Source: JBBATK01 sp039810585
Lineage (GTDB): Bacteria > Bacteroidota > Ignavibacteria > Kapaibacteriales > NICIL-2
Direction of reading: 5' to 3'
NCBI GenBank assembly: GCA_039810585.1
Contig: JBDHXF010000010.1
Span: 15,167-79,166, forward strand
Length of the DNA: 64,000 nucleotides
The position numbers were made by a program, and so were the translations under genes. The notes under the pieces were generated by a model. The model ran no database searches and was not told the DNA's origin. It saw only the letters and a list, made by a program, of their open reading frames with translations. Positions 1-9,811 of the stretch are shown here, in pieces. Numbering within the stretch: position 1 is the first letter of the stretch; each line of letters starts with the position of its first letter.

Positions 1-11
1 AGCACCTGGTT

Positions 12-2030
12 TTACCAATACTTGGATAGTGTAGCCCGAATGATCGTCTCGTCGTACGGATACAAATACTGTTGCGTGCTTACCAGGCCTGAATTCCTAA
101 AGACATTCTTTTCTGCCCTGCAATCGAACACTGCAATGGACCCAATGGGTACGCTAAGCGCTGCGAAAAATCCAATGCGAGTTCCATCGGTTTGTTCGTC
201 TGCCAAACTAGCTCCGGCGCTTAAATTCCAGATCTCCTTCAATACATACGTAGCACTCAGGTCCGCGTCCCACACTTGTAAGTTAAGTGTCACATTTGCC
301 AAACTTACATCCGCTTTCTGACTGATTCTCGAAACCGCCGCCGTCAGCGACAGCGGAAATTGAAAACTCGTCGTGTGACTTAAAGACAACGACTGAATGG
401 AAAATCGTCCGACGGAACTTAATCCGTCGATAGTATTATTGCTATAAGTAAATGCTGTTGAATGGCTTGCACCGATAATTCTGTACGAATACCCTAGGGT
501 TGCATTCACCAGGGTTGTGGTGGAATTTGTACGTAGTGAGTCGCCCGCTGCATTATTGCTTTGCTTGTATGGCGAATAACTGAGACGCAAGAAGGGATAC
601 GAACGTGGGCTTATCCCCACATTCACGCCAAATGCCTGAATCGACGTCGTTGCACTCTTCCAGTCCGCTAAATTGTCGTGATCTTCCCGGAAAAATCCAC
701 CCACACTAAACTGATGTTGGAACAGGGATTGATCTGCCCTTGCCTCTGTCCGTATAAAATCCGTTCGCTGATTCAATAGTCCAAGCGAGTGATACCCTGT
801 GCCAAGGCGGCGCACGGCAACTGATGCCCGTGTTCCCGTTTCGGGGATATCGCCTTTTAGCGCTACGGTCGCCGCCCAATCCCAGTTCGAACTCACTCGT
901 AGGTCAAGCTGCTTACGAAGAAACTGTATGGCAGAATTGGTGGTATCCAGACCTAAGTCAGCTTCAGAACTAGTGTTATCATAGGTAAACAAGCTCGAGG
1001 CCAATTCGACGGTGCTGCTTAGGTGTCGATTGAAGAAAACAGCCCTCCACTCCACGTCCGCCACCAAATTAGATTCAGGCGAGCTCAGTGCAGGTACTGA
1101 ATCGTTCTGCACAACCGTCACCGAATTCGGATCGTCTTTAAAGCTCAGAAGACTGAAAATGACTGCTGATCCCAATTTTGAACCAAATCCTATGCGAAAT
1201 GCCTGCATGGACCGCGCAAATACCGGTGCTGCGATGAGTGAACTGTCTGCCGTAGCAAACGGATCGAAAGGATGGTACTGCGGAACCGGATTCAGAACCT
1301 GCCCTCTGGTATAAGCGAAAATGAATTGCCCAGGCGTCCACTCGATGTCATAGCCTTTTACCGCTATGCCGCTCAACGTCATGTCCGTATACAGTGGATA
1401 GGTTGTACCAACGCTAATTCTAGGCAGCAATAACATGATTTTTTCATACGAACTAAGCAATCCCGCATCCTGCAAAAGTTGCTTTTGATTCGCTAAATCG
1501 CGGGGATCCATGTGCCTGATCTCGTCCATGCGTGCCGTTTGCTCGAGCTGACGAATTCTATCCTGCCCCTCTTGTTGTAATTGCTCGCGAAAATGTTGTA
1601 ACGAGTCCCTGGCTTGTTCGGCTGAACTTGTTTGTTCACTCAAGTAAGCCTCTGCTTTCTTTTGTGCTTGCGCAATAATGTAATTCTGCAGCACGGTGGG
1701 ATTGAGCGAGATACTAGCGCTGTTTATTTGCTGGTGAAAATTGTGATCCTCGGTGGAGTACAAAAAGCTGGCGCTAAATGGAAGTCCATAAATAGCAAAA
1801 CTGGGAGCCAGCTCGACGACACCATAACGGGGTTGCTTTTCCATGAAGCTCCCACTCTGGTTGTCATACTCACCAAAAATTCGCAGGTGACCATTAAACG
1901 AGAAAAAGGGGGCATCCGGACTGTACGGAGTGTTGTCCTCCGAAACTACGTGGAGGGTACACATCGTTCCTATCATCGCATAATAAAGCACGCGAAGTGA
2001 GGCAACTACGAAACGAAATCCAGAACCCAT
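12..2030 (-). CDS. Predicted outer-membrane beta-barrel protein with internal helical insert
   Basis: Unrecognised 672-residue protein. The N-terminus (about residues 5-28) is hydrophobic and looks like a signal peptide. Residues about 112-200 are rich in Q, E, K, R and A and look like a long helix or coiled coil. The rest, from about 205 on, is made of short alternating polar/hydrophobic segments typical of a porin-like beta barrel, and the chain ends in an aromatic residue (SKYW), as barrel proteins usually do. The ATG at 2030 lies 9 nt after the stop of the RCC1-repeat gene, so the two are very probably one operon and may act together at the outer membrane. Barrel plus helical insert is read from sequence pattern; function is unknown. 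The stop codon at 12-14 is inside the window, so the gene is complete. Confidence 0.75.
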   Translation of the reverse strand: MGSGFRFVVASLRVLYYAMIGTMCTLHVVSEDNTPYSPDAPFFSFNGHLRIFGEYDNQSGSFMEKQPRYGVVELAPSFAIYGLPFSASFLYSTEDHNFHQQINSASISLNPTVLQNYIIAQAQKKAEAYLSEQTSSAEQARDSLQHFREQLQQEGQDRIRQLEQTARMDEIRHMDPRDLANQKQLLQDAGLLSSYEKIMLLLPRISVGTTYPLYTDMTLSGIAVKGYDIEWTPGQFIFAYTRGQVLNPVPQYHPFDPFATADSSLIAAPVFARSMQAFRIGFGSKLGSAVIFSLLSFKDDPNSVTVVQNDSVPALSSPESNLVADVEWRAVFFNRHLSSTVELASSLFTYDNTSSEADLGLDTTNSAIQFLRKQLDLRVSSNWDWAATVALKGDIPETGTRASVAVRRLGTGYHSLGLLNQRTDFIRTEARADQSLFQHQFSVGGFFREDHDNLADWKSATTSIQAFGVNVGISPRSYPFLRLSYSPYKQSNNAAGDSLRTNSTTTLVNATLGYSYRIIGASHSTAFTYSNNTIDGLSSVGRFSIQSLSLSHTTSFQFPLSLTAAVSRISQKADVSLANVTLNLQVWDADLSATYVLKEIWNLSAGASLADEQTDGTRIGFFAALSVPIGSIAVFDCRAEKNVFRNSGLVSTQQYLYPYDETIIRATLSKYW

Positions 2031-2039
2031 GCTTAGAAT

Positions 2040-4337
2040 CTACTGTTCAAGTGATACGAGACGCTTTGGAGCGGAAATCGTCGTATTGCTAAAAATGAGG
2101 TCACTAATCGGACCATATCCGAGCTGACCACTGTTGTTTTGACCCATGGTCCACACTCCGCCGCTCTTTCTAATGTACACGCTATGAGAAGCGCCGCAGC
2201 TGAGAGCTACAACCTGACCGAGTGCGCTCAGTGCCTTCGGGGAACTCACCATTTCTTTCACCGTCTCCCCTAGCTGTCCACTGAGATTCGATCCACAAGC
2301 CCGCACACTTCGGTCCTTCATCACAAAAATGGTGTGCGCCCCTCCCGCAGCTATGGTGTCGACACTACTAAGGCTCAGTCGAGTCGGAACGGCGGTATCT
2401 TTCGTCGATGCCAGCCCTAGCTGGCCACTTGCATTTCTGCCCCAGGCAAAAACATCATTTCCGCTGGCTCCCATGGCAAAACTAAAATGATCGCCGCAAC
2501 TAATTGATTTAAAAGCGTTAAGGCGCGGCGAAGATATCGTATTCTGCGCTAGATTTCTCGTGCTCGCACTTTGATCCTTCAGATCTGTTGATTCGAGGAT
2601 ATGGACCGGAACGCTGATACGCGTATGCGGACTACCGGCGCCGACCTCGCCAAAGTAGTTTGAACCCCAGCTATAGACTTCACCAGAGGTGGCAATGGCC
2701 ATGGCGTGACCTCCTCGTGCAGCAACCCTTGCAAAGACCACACCGGAAGGGTTTACTTTACGTGGGGTTATTTGTTCGTGCAAGGTATCTCCCTCGATGC
2801 CAAGTTCGTGATTGGCATTGTAGCCCCATGCGTAGAGTGTGCCGTCGGCTTTGAGGGCATAGGACGTCGCCATCCCGGCTGCTACTTGGATAACCTTGCC
2901 CGGACCTGGAATGGTAACCTTGAGAGCTACCGATGATTCGTACATCGTGTTGTTCGCTAACTCTCCGAACTGATTGTCGCCCCAAGCCCACACGGTACCA
3001 TCATTAAGCAACGCCAACACGTGATTGGCACCGCTGGCCAATTGCTCAATATTCTGAATGTCATACGGCAGTGGCTGATCCGAAAACCATGCCGGCGCAA
3101 GAAATCCAACTTGTGACTCGACGTTTCGTCCCCATAGCCAAAGCATGTGGTCGGTACTTGGTTTGGCCAGCAAGTCACCGAGCGACGTCTTCACTTTCTG
3201 TAAAGCATTACTATTGAGCTGGAAGTTGCTCCGGTTCTGGTTCTGGCCTTGATTTGTAATCCCCGATGTCGCTGCGCCCACCGTGGTCTCTCCCACGTCT
3301 CGAGCATTGATGTTTTGGAAGAGGACATCGCTCTGAAAATTCGAGTTCGAAGCGATTTGTGTTTTAGTAGCCTCGACCTTTTCGTAGTTGTTTTTAAGGT
3401 TTGTGATAGGCACACGTTGTTCGTGCACGGTCTCAAAGACGCCCGCCGTGAATTGATCTCCTGCACTGAGAATGCCAATGGTGACCGGATTAGGTACCGA
3501 ATCGGCAGCAAGAGATTTCTGCGTGCTGGTGTCATGCCGTGTGAACCACCACACTTCGCTTTCGCCCAAGCTTGCCTTGTTCGAGCCATCGGTAGCCGAG
3601 ACAAACCATGCATATTTCTTATCGTTGAGAAATGAACGAGCAGTAAAGGGATAGGTCATCATCGGTACCAAGAGATCAGATCTCTCGAACCAGGAAGGAT
3701 TTGACAGCATTGCCTGCTCAGGTGACTGGTCGCCGTATATCTCCACAATTCGAAGTCGATATCGCACCTGCGTTCCTGCCGAAACCGGAGTCGGCGGTAA
3801 CCAGCTGAAGGTTGGAAGTGTGTCCTGCAATGGTTCCTCAGACAATGGAGCTACCAACATGGGTCCTGAGGTGTTTAAAACGACTTGATCCAGACAGTCC
3901 TCCGCCAGCGACACGCCCGTGCCGGCGTCTATGATATTCACACAGAAGTAGTATTCTCCGCTAGGAACTGTTCCGGTGCTGCGTATGATGGATTCGTAGC
4001 GCGCGTCCGATTTGTTCACGGTCACCGGCTGTACCATGGTGCCCGTCACACGAAGCGGTGTGCGGGAGGCAGGTAACTCAATGACCCGCGTTTGCGCGTC
4101 AGCAATCAACTTCCCACTCTTGTCAGATCCTTCGTAGCCGGTGGCTCGCAGGTAGATCTTGTAGGTAGTGTTATCATTATTGAACAACAGGATATGCCAC
4201 AGATCCGACAGGTGCATCTGGTTGGGCGGAGGCGGAAGTAGTGTTACGCTCACATTTTGAGCATTAAGCGATTGACCAACGATCCACAAACTGCAGAGCA
4301 GAATGCGTAGAAAGCGAGCGTGAAGATTGTGGTGCAT
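2040..4337 (-). CDS. Secreted RCC1-repeat (seven-bladed propeller) protein
   Basis: 765 residues. A signal peptide covers about residues 1-26 (hydrophobic stretch ending LNAQ). Residues about 30-270 form one or two Ig/Fn3-like beta domains with a typical FSWLPP segment; a polar linker follows. From about residue 395 to 745 there are seven RCC1-type repeats recognised by WGxNxxGQLG-like motifs: WLWGRN, WAWGDN, YAWGYN, YSWGSN, FAWGRN, RACGSN and WTMGQN. Seven copies fit a closed propeller. RCC1 propellers are protein- or ligand-binding platforms; this one should sit outside the inner membrane. No T9SS C-terminal sorting domain is visible. It is first in a leftward operon with the barrel protein, divergent from the two giant genes, so a shared role with them is plausible but unproven. 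Confidence 0.85.
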   Translation of the reverse strand: MHHNLHARFLRILLCSLWIVGQSLNAQNVSVTLLPPPPNQMHLSDLWHILLFNNDNTTYKIYLRATGYEGSDKSGKLIADAQTRVIELPASRTPLRVTGTMVQPVTVNKSDARYESIIRSTGTVPSGEYYFCVNIIDAGTGVSLAEDCLDQVVLNTSGPMLVAPLSEEPLQDTLPTFSWLPPTPVSAGTQVRYRLRIVEIYGDQSPEQAMLSNPSWFERSDLLVPMMTYPFTARSFLNDKKYAWFVSATDGSNKASLGESEVWWFTRHDTSTQKSLAADSVPNPVTIGILSAGDQFTAGVFETVHEQRVPITNLKNNYEKVEATKTQIASNSNFQSDVLFQNINARDVGETTVGAATSGITNQGQNQNRSNFQLNSNALQKVKTSLGDLLAKPSTDHMLWLWGRNVESQVGFLAPAWFSDQPLPYDIQNIEQLASGANHVLALLNDGTVWAWGDNQFGELANNTMYESSVALKVTIPGPGKVIQVAAGMATSYALKADGTLYAWGYNANHELGIEGDTLHEQITPRKVNPSGVVFARVAARGGHAMAIATSGEVYSWGSNYFGEVGAGSPHTRISVPVHILESTDLKDQSASTRNLAQNTISSPRLNAFKSISCGDHFSFAMGASGNDVFAWGRNASGQLGLASTKDTAVPTRLSLSSVDTIAAGGAHTIFVMKDRSVRACGSNLSGQLGETVKEMVSSPKALSALGQVVALSCGASHSVYIRKSGGVWTMGQNNSGQLGYGPISDLIFSNTTISAPKRLVSLEQ

Positions 4338-4379
4338 AATCTCTCCTTAGTACACGCGTTTGCTGTCAATACTCCGAGT

Positions 4380-4387
4380 CAAATTTA
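4380..4387 (-). promoter_or_regulatory. Putative -7 promoter box (TAAATTTG) for the RCC1/barrel operon
   Basis: Read on the minus strand the octamer matches TAnnTTTG, the Bacteroidota-type -7 element. It lies 42 nt before the RCC1 protein ATG at 4337, somewhat farther than the 23-31 nt seen at most other genes here. Confidence 0.5.
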
Positions 4388-4392
4388 TATTT

Positions 4393-4416
4393 TTTTTAAC
4401 AGTATTTTGTTAAAAA
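4393..4416. promoter_or_regulatory. Candidate operator: 9-bp perfect inverted repeat between divergent operons
   Basis: TTTTTAACA, six bases, TGTTAAAAA. It lies in the 165-bp divergent intergenic region and just upstream of the TAAATTTG box. It is AT-rich, so chance or a short hairpin is possible, but the position suits a regulator binding site controlling one or both operons. Confidence 0.35.
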
Positions 4417-4502
4417 GATTTATGTTGACGTAGAGCGGAGCTCAGGCTAATTCACCAAAGAGATGGAGCATTCCGCACACTGCACTCATCGGGGGATATG
4501 CA

Positions 4503-7500
4503 ATGAAAGGCACCCGTCTTAACCTTGATCTCTTACGTAGACAGGTTCATCCAGCCACGCCCACTCCTGGGCTTCTTGCGGGAATTGAAGATCCGGATCA
4601 CATTCGACTCAGCAGACGTTCTCTCTTGAAGCTGGGAGGCGTTGCGGCTTTGGGCTCAACGACTGTGTTGCGTTCTGCCGGATCCGTAGTTTTTGGACCA
4701 TTTGAGCTACAGGCTGACAAGCACTCTTTTGAGTTTCGCTATGCAGGATCCGTGCGCTGGCGAGTAGATGCTCGAGCATTTGCCGGCAATCCATTGCTCA
4801 CTATTAACCGAAGTGAGACTGAACTCGCCATTGTCTTGAAGGGTGCTCGTTATGCAGGAACCACCATACCTGCCGACTTCGAGTGCCACATTCGTTCGGC
4901 ACTGCAAGGCTGGACCATGCGTTTTCTCCACGCAACAGCCAAATCGGAGAGCAGTGTTGCCTTCGAAAAGTTTCTCCTTGGTTTGAGCCAACTCTCTTGG
5001 ACGTCAGATTCTTCCAACTTCGCGGCTCCCCCTGCGATGACGTATGCCCTGCGTTTCGGTGGATCTGTTCAATGCGGCTATTCTTGTGATGCCAATCTGA
5101 GTATTCGAGGAACGAAGTGCTGCACAGTTGAACCGTGGGATGCCGTCGCTGATCGGGCGATTCTGACTGCTGGACCTGAGGAGACCTATCTCGATGCTGC
5201 GCCGTCTCGGCGCGCTCGAATTGAAATTCATCGCGACGAATACCCCTGGAATATTCCGCTTGAACATGCGTCCAATACACATTGGCAAGTGGACCAGCAC
5301 GAGGAGGCGTTTAATCGTTGCGTGATCGATCTTGCGGAATTCGCGTCCGGCAAGACGCATGCTGCGTTCGTGTTTTTAGGATCGGAAGACTCTCCGCCGG
5401 TGCGGCTTTATCCGCTTGGAGAGCAACGAGAGCGTTGTTCCATTCACCTGGAACGCGTCCGCTATGCGGTCTTGTGCAAAGGAAAGCAGACGCAGCGCAG
5501 CGTTGTAGCTTCATTCCCTGCCGAAGCCGGATGGCTTCACACCGAAGGCTTGAGCTATGCACTGGGTGGCGGCAGCCATGTATCGGATTTTGAACTGCAT
5601 AGTCAGCATTCATCTCTCCGAACAGTTCGATGCGAGCCGTCTATCAAACGAGTGGTTCCCCACCTTCCGGGCCTCATTTCAAGTGCGATCGTGACCACGG
5701 GAGCTGACCTGCTCAGGTTTAGTGGATTTGGAGCTGAAGAGTCTCATTCAATTGCGGACGCCGAGACACCGTCAGTTACATCACTTTCTGCCACGGAGAC
5801 CGACGCACATGAATCGCCTAGTCTTGCCATTGGTTCCGGTTTCGACGACGAAGTGTACAAGCTCAAGGCTGGTCCGACAAAAGGCACCCAGATAGCCATT
5901 CTAGGTTCCAAACAAATCACGGTCAAGACGGATGTGGAATTGGACTCGGTGTCGATTATCCGTCCGGAAGACTTGTTGGTTCTGCGTTTCTACTACGACA
6001 ACTTCTCTCTTCGATCCAACGGCTCGACGGCAAGTTTAGTGCCGACCAACTCGGCTAAAACCGGAACCATTGTCGTAGAATTTCAGCCTCAGAGTATTGT
6101 GGAGGAGGCTTTTTACGAGGCAGATAACAAGCTGGCTAATGGAGTGCAGACCAATCCGAAGACAGGCACCGAATATGCCAAGCCTGCCGGGGCATCCACG
6201 AGCGATCCGTTGCCGCAGCCACCGATTCGGTCCCGTATGTCGGGCAAGAGTCGATTAGCGTTCAGCATTCCCAAAGGAACATCTATAGATCTCAGTCTGG
6301 ATGCACTACTCAAGTGGGAAGAATGGACACCGCTGTTGGTACCGGTAGCTCAGCGGCAAGACAACACTACGACCAACGGATTTCATCTCTACAATGGACT
6401 TCTGAGTTACTTGTCGCAGCAAGGTATTGCGTTTAAGGCAGGAAGTCTGATGAACAAGAGTTCCGGCGACGCTTTGTCACTCAGTGACTTGGAAGACAGC
6501 GTGCAGCCTCAAAGTGTGTCTACCTTGAAGAGCAAGGGGATAAGTTATTCGTCGCAATATTCGTCCAAGAGCGGTCAACGCATGTCGACAATACTACGTT
6601 CGAAGACCTCTGCTTCAAAGGGCTCGAACGAGTCGAAGTCGAATTTTCAAGTGGATTTCAGTTACGCTAACCTGGCTGCAAAGTACAACGGTCTGGGCTT
6701 TGCGCTTGCTAAGCCACACATACAGAAGCCAACCGACACGGAGACGTCGCTTGAGATTCCCTATCGTTTGATGTTGTCGCCGTTGCCCGATGGTGGATGG
6801 GCACACGCGCGAAGTTCACAGACGCGAAACCTGAAGCTCAAGCATAGTGATGTTAATGGCGTGCAAAAGGACGAGAGCCTTGACTTTACGGAACTGTGGC
6901 ATACCCGCCTGTGGTTCCGGATGAAAAATAAGGACGGCTCGTATTCGGTTAACGAACGCGATGGCAATTCGCTCCTGTCTCGGAAACCAAAACTTCGAGC
7001 CATTTGGTCGCCTGACTATCAAGACGATCAACACCAGCCTATAGAGAATTGGCCACCGTGGCCGATTCGATCCTTAGCCAGCGGCGATCGTTGGGCGATC
7101 GTCATAAATTCATCGGATTATTATACAAAAACGACGAACCCTTCCAACGGAAAGGAAATCGACTACAATCCCAAAGCTATCGATTCAGAGAAACTCTTCC
7201 TTTCGTCCATCGGCGCATGGATCGACGTGCATGGTGCGTGGGATCCCGTTCCGAGCAACATCGATGTGGTGGATTGGATTCATCGTGGTACGATGGGACG
7301 TGAGCACTACGTGCGCGTGATGTATCGCGGATACCTATTCCCTTTCGGTCACAAGTGCACCTTGGTAAAAATCACCGAACGAAAGTTTGGTAAGCCGGAG
7401 ACCCGCGGAACCTACGGAGCATACATGCGGCAACGCATGTTTGTGATTGTCCGTCAGCCCGAAATGATTTTGGACGACACCAACACTTTGTTTGAGCACG

Positions 7501-9785
7501 AAGGCCGAGAATTCCCCTTCAAGAAAGTGCGCATCAAGACCTTGGTCACACCGAACATCGAAAAGCCGACTGATCCTGCATCCTCGGTAGGTGCCGCTAC
7601 CAACAGTTACGGATATCCAAACGAATTCTACCTGCGCGTGGACGGCGGAGATTTCAACTTCCACTGCACAGGAACTGACTGGGATGGCAACGAGATCGAC
7701 TTCGTCCTGCCGATGGCATTTGTGCTCGGATCTATATCAAACACAAACCCGGCAGAAGCGCAGAAGGTAGTGAGCTATCTCAATAGTGCGAGCGAATCCA
7801 ACAATCGCAAACAAGTTCTCCTCAATGGAGCCCGCCTTGCCTTTGGCCCCAGCAAGACCAAAGGTGATACGACCTTTGAAACAAAACGCCTTATTCTGAA
7901 CGCAGGCAATCCTTCAACGCTGCCTCGCGATGTAACGTGGTTCTACCCGATCATGGCCAGTGCCGACATTCGGCACCAAGATGTGGAGCGCATGAGTGGA
8001 TCCACGGCCCAACCGAACGTATCATTCGTCGACACCTTCCTAAAATCCGGATTTGACAGTACGGCAAATGTGGGCGAAGCGTTCCTCAAGCTCGGGACAC
8101 AGGTTGCCATGAACTTTGGAGGATCCGGCGGAGGCTCGAGCGATAAGTCGGGCGGTTTTGTTTCTCCCAATCAGGAAATATCCGGGTTGTCGAGGGCAAT
8201 CGGACCGATAAGCGGTCTCAAGAATAAGGTGGACGACTCCATCGACAAGTTCACAGGGAACTCCTTCAACTTCGATCCAATGGATTTCCTTGGTGCATTA
8301 GATGCCAAGATCTTTGGAGTGATTTCGCTCTTCGACATCATACAGCTCATCACCGGCTCCGATCCTCGAACAACACTCCTCCCGCAATTGCTCAGCAAAG
8401 TAGTTCCCGGTTTGGGTGATCCGGCTCAGTTGCTGAACACGCTGAAGAATTCCATCATGGCACCGATTAACGATGCCTATTCTTCCGCACTTGCGGACGC
8501 TACGAGCAGCGCGTCCAGTGTGCTGGCCAAGTTGCAGGAGATGAAGGACCTCATCGATGGTCTGCAAGCGCAAGTGAGCGCATTGGAAACCGCTATCTCC
8601 TCAGCCTCCGGCACCGGCGACATTTTCACGGCTCTTACAACCACGTTACCGGAATTTCTCAACTGGATACAAACCAACATTGGCCCGCTGGGACTCATCC
8701 CGCAGGACGCTTTGAATACCATACAGGAAGTCGCAAAGGTTCTGCAAAACATGCAGAATGGCATTCGTATTGGCTTTGATTGGAAGCCGAAGATGCAAGC
8801 CGACGAGTATGGGTTCTTTGTGCCGCAAGATCCGAATGACACCTTTGCCCTGAGTGCCTATGCCTTACTGCCGTTAAGTAATCAGGATCACACCTTGACC
8901 GTTGGTGATCCGACGGCCAAAGTAGAAGGCTACCTTCAAAACTTCAGTATCAACCTCATTCCAACGGTTGTGGACTTGGTGTCGCTCCCCATTGTAAAGA
9001 TGGGCTTCTCCGCAGAGATAGGCAAGAAGTCAGACATCTTCTGCAACCTTGGAGCAATGGAGTGGAAGGGTCCCCTATCCTTCGTCAACGAACTCCAGAA
9101 GTTCATTCCAATGGATGGCTTCGTGGATCCACCAGCCATCGAGGTGGACATGACAGGCATCAAGATCGGCTTCGATCTTGCGATACCGACCATCTCTGTG
9201 GGTGTGTTTGCCATTACGAACATCAGTTTGGGAGCCAAGCTCACTCTGCCTTTCCTTGGCGATTCGATGCTCTTCGGTTTCGACTTCTGCAAAAAGGATT
9301 CGCCTTTCCATGTAACCTACATGATGCTCGGAGGTGGCGGGTATTTCGGCATGACCTTGTCACTCAATGGTGTCGACAAAATAGAAGCGGCTATTGAGAT
9401 CGGTGCTGAACTGGCGCTGGACTTTGGTGTGGCAAGCGGTAACATCAGCATCTTCGCAGGCATTTACTTCTGTATGGAAGGAGATGTAGTGACCTTGCAA
9501 GGCTATGTCAAGATCCACGGCGAAGTGGATGTACTTGGCCTGATCAGCGCGTCCATTACACTGGAGATGACCATCACCTTTGTCTCCACCGGAAAACTCT
9601 ACGGTACGGCAACGCTGACCATTGAAATTCATCTCTTTGTGTTTAGTGCGTCGGTAGACATCACCGTTGAGAAGTACTTCAAAGGCTCGGCGGGCGATCC
9701 AACCATCGTTCAAATGATTCCGGATGCGCTGTATCCGGGCAGTACCCAGAAGTACTTTGAACTCTACGTTGGCGCCTTCGCATAA
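4503..9785 (+). CDS. Giant protein of unknown function with Tat-like signal (1760 aa)
   Basis: I do not recognise a characterised family. The ATG at 4503 follows a GGGGGA ribosome site. Residues 37-43 read SRRSLLK followed by a short hydrophobic, Ala/Gly-rich stretch, which resembles a twin-arginine signal. The next ~1,200 residues are mixed beta-rich sequence. Residues about 1330-1370 look helical (LAKLQEMKDLIDGLQAQVS). The last ~280 residues (about 1476-1759) are strongly repetitive beta-strand material with alternating Gly and hydrophobic residues, for example GLISASITLEMT and HLFVFSASVDIT, suggestive of a fibre, beta-solenoid or barrel-like fold. The second giant gene starts 26 nt downstream, so they are co-transcribed. 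Possibilities include a surface or secreted assembly; cell location and role are inference. Confidence 0.8.
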   Translation: MKGTRLNLDLLRRQVHPATPTPGLLAGIEDPDHIRLSRRSLLKLGGVAALGSTTVLRSAGSVVFGPFELQADKHSFEFRYAGSVRWRVDARAFAGNPLLTINRSETELAIVLKGARYAGTTIPADFECHIRSALQGWTMRFLHATAKSESSVAFEKFLLGLSQLSWTSDSSNFAAPPAMTYALRFGGSVQCGYSCDANLSIRGTKCCTVEPWDAVADRAILTAGPEETYLDAAPSRRARIEIHRDEYPWNIPLEHASNTHWQVDQHEEAFNRCVIDLAEFASGKTHAAFVFLGSEDSPPVRLYPLGEQRERCSIHLERVRYAVLCKGKQTQRSVVASFPAEAGWLHTEGLSYALGGGSHVSDFELHSQHSSLRTVRCEPSIKRVVPHLPGLISSAIVTTGADLLRFSGFGAEESHSIADAETPSVTSLSATETDAHESPSLAIGSGFDDEVYKLKAGPTKGTQIAILGSKQITVKTDVELDSVSIIRPEDLLVLRFYYDNFSLRSNGSTASLVPTNSAKTGTIVVEFQPQSIVEEAFYEADNKLANGVQTNPKTGTEYAKPAGASTSDPLPQPPIRSRMSGKSRLAFSIPKGTSIDLSLDALLKWEEWTPLLVPVAQRQDNTTTNGFHLYNGLLSYLSQQGIAFKAGSLMNKSSGDALSLSDLEDSVQPQSVSTLKSKGISYSSQYSSKSGQRMSTILRSKTSASKGSNESKSNFQVDFSYANLAAKYNGLGFALAKPHIQKPTDTETSLEIPYRLMLSPLPDGGWAHARSSQTRNLKLKHSDVNGVQKDESLDFTELWHTRLWFRMKNKDGSYSVNERDGNSLLSRKPKLRAIWSPDYQDDQHQPIENWPPWPIRSLASGDRWAIVINSSDYYTKTTNPSNGKEIDYNPKAIDSEKLFLSSIGAWIDVHGAWDPVPSNIDVVDWIHRGTMGREHYVRVMYRGYLFPFGHKCTLVKITERKFGKPETRGTYGAYMRQRMFVIVRQPEMILDDTNTLFEHEGREFPFKKVRIKTLVTPNIEKPTDPASSVGAATNSYGYPNEFYLRVDGGDFNFHCTGTDWDGNEIDFVLPMAFVLGSISNTNPAEAQKVVSYLNSASESNNRKQVLLNGARLAFGPSKTKGDTTFETKRLILNAGNPSTLPRDVTWFYPIMASADIRHQDVERMSGSTAQPNVSFVDTFLKSGFDSTANVGEAFLKLGTQVAMNFGGSGGGSSDKSGGFVSPNQEISGLSRAIGPISGLKNKVDDSIDKFTGNSFNFDPMDFLGALDAKIFGVISLFDIIQLITGSDPRTTLLPQLLSKVVPGLGDPAQLLNTLKNSIMAPINDAYSSALADATSSASSVLAKLQEMKDLIDGLQAQVSALETAISSASGTGDIFTALTTTLPEFLNWIQTNIGPLGLIPQDALNTIQEVAKVLQNMQNGIRIGFDWKPKMQADEYGFFVPQDPNDTFALSAYALLPLSNQDHTLTVGDPTAKVEGYLQNFSINLIPTVVDLVSLPIVKMGFSAEIGKKSDIFCNLGAMEWKGPLSFVNELQKFIPMDGFVDPPAIEVDMTGIKIGFDLAIPTISVGVFAITNISLGAKLTLPFLGDSMLFGFDFCKKDSPFHVTYMMLGGGGYFGMTLSLNGVDKIEAAIEIGAELALDFGVASGNISIFAGIYFCMEGDVVTLQGYVKIHGEVDVLGLISASITLEMTITFVSTGKLYGTATLTIEIHLFVFSASVDITVEKYFKGSAGDPTIVQMIPDALYPGSTQKYFELYVGAFA

Positions 9786-9811
9786 TCACCACGTGAAATG
9801 AAAGAACTGCT

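Noticed and set aside
1..321. Short plus-strand frame over the first 300 bases
   Set aside because: Lies opposite the barrel gene, has no domain and no ribosome site; a shadow frame.
2040..4337. T9SS sorting signal on the RCC1 protein
   Set aside because: The chain ends in the seventh propeller blade; no YPNP-type C-terminal domain is present.
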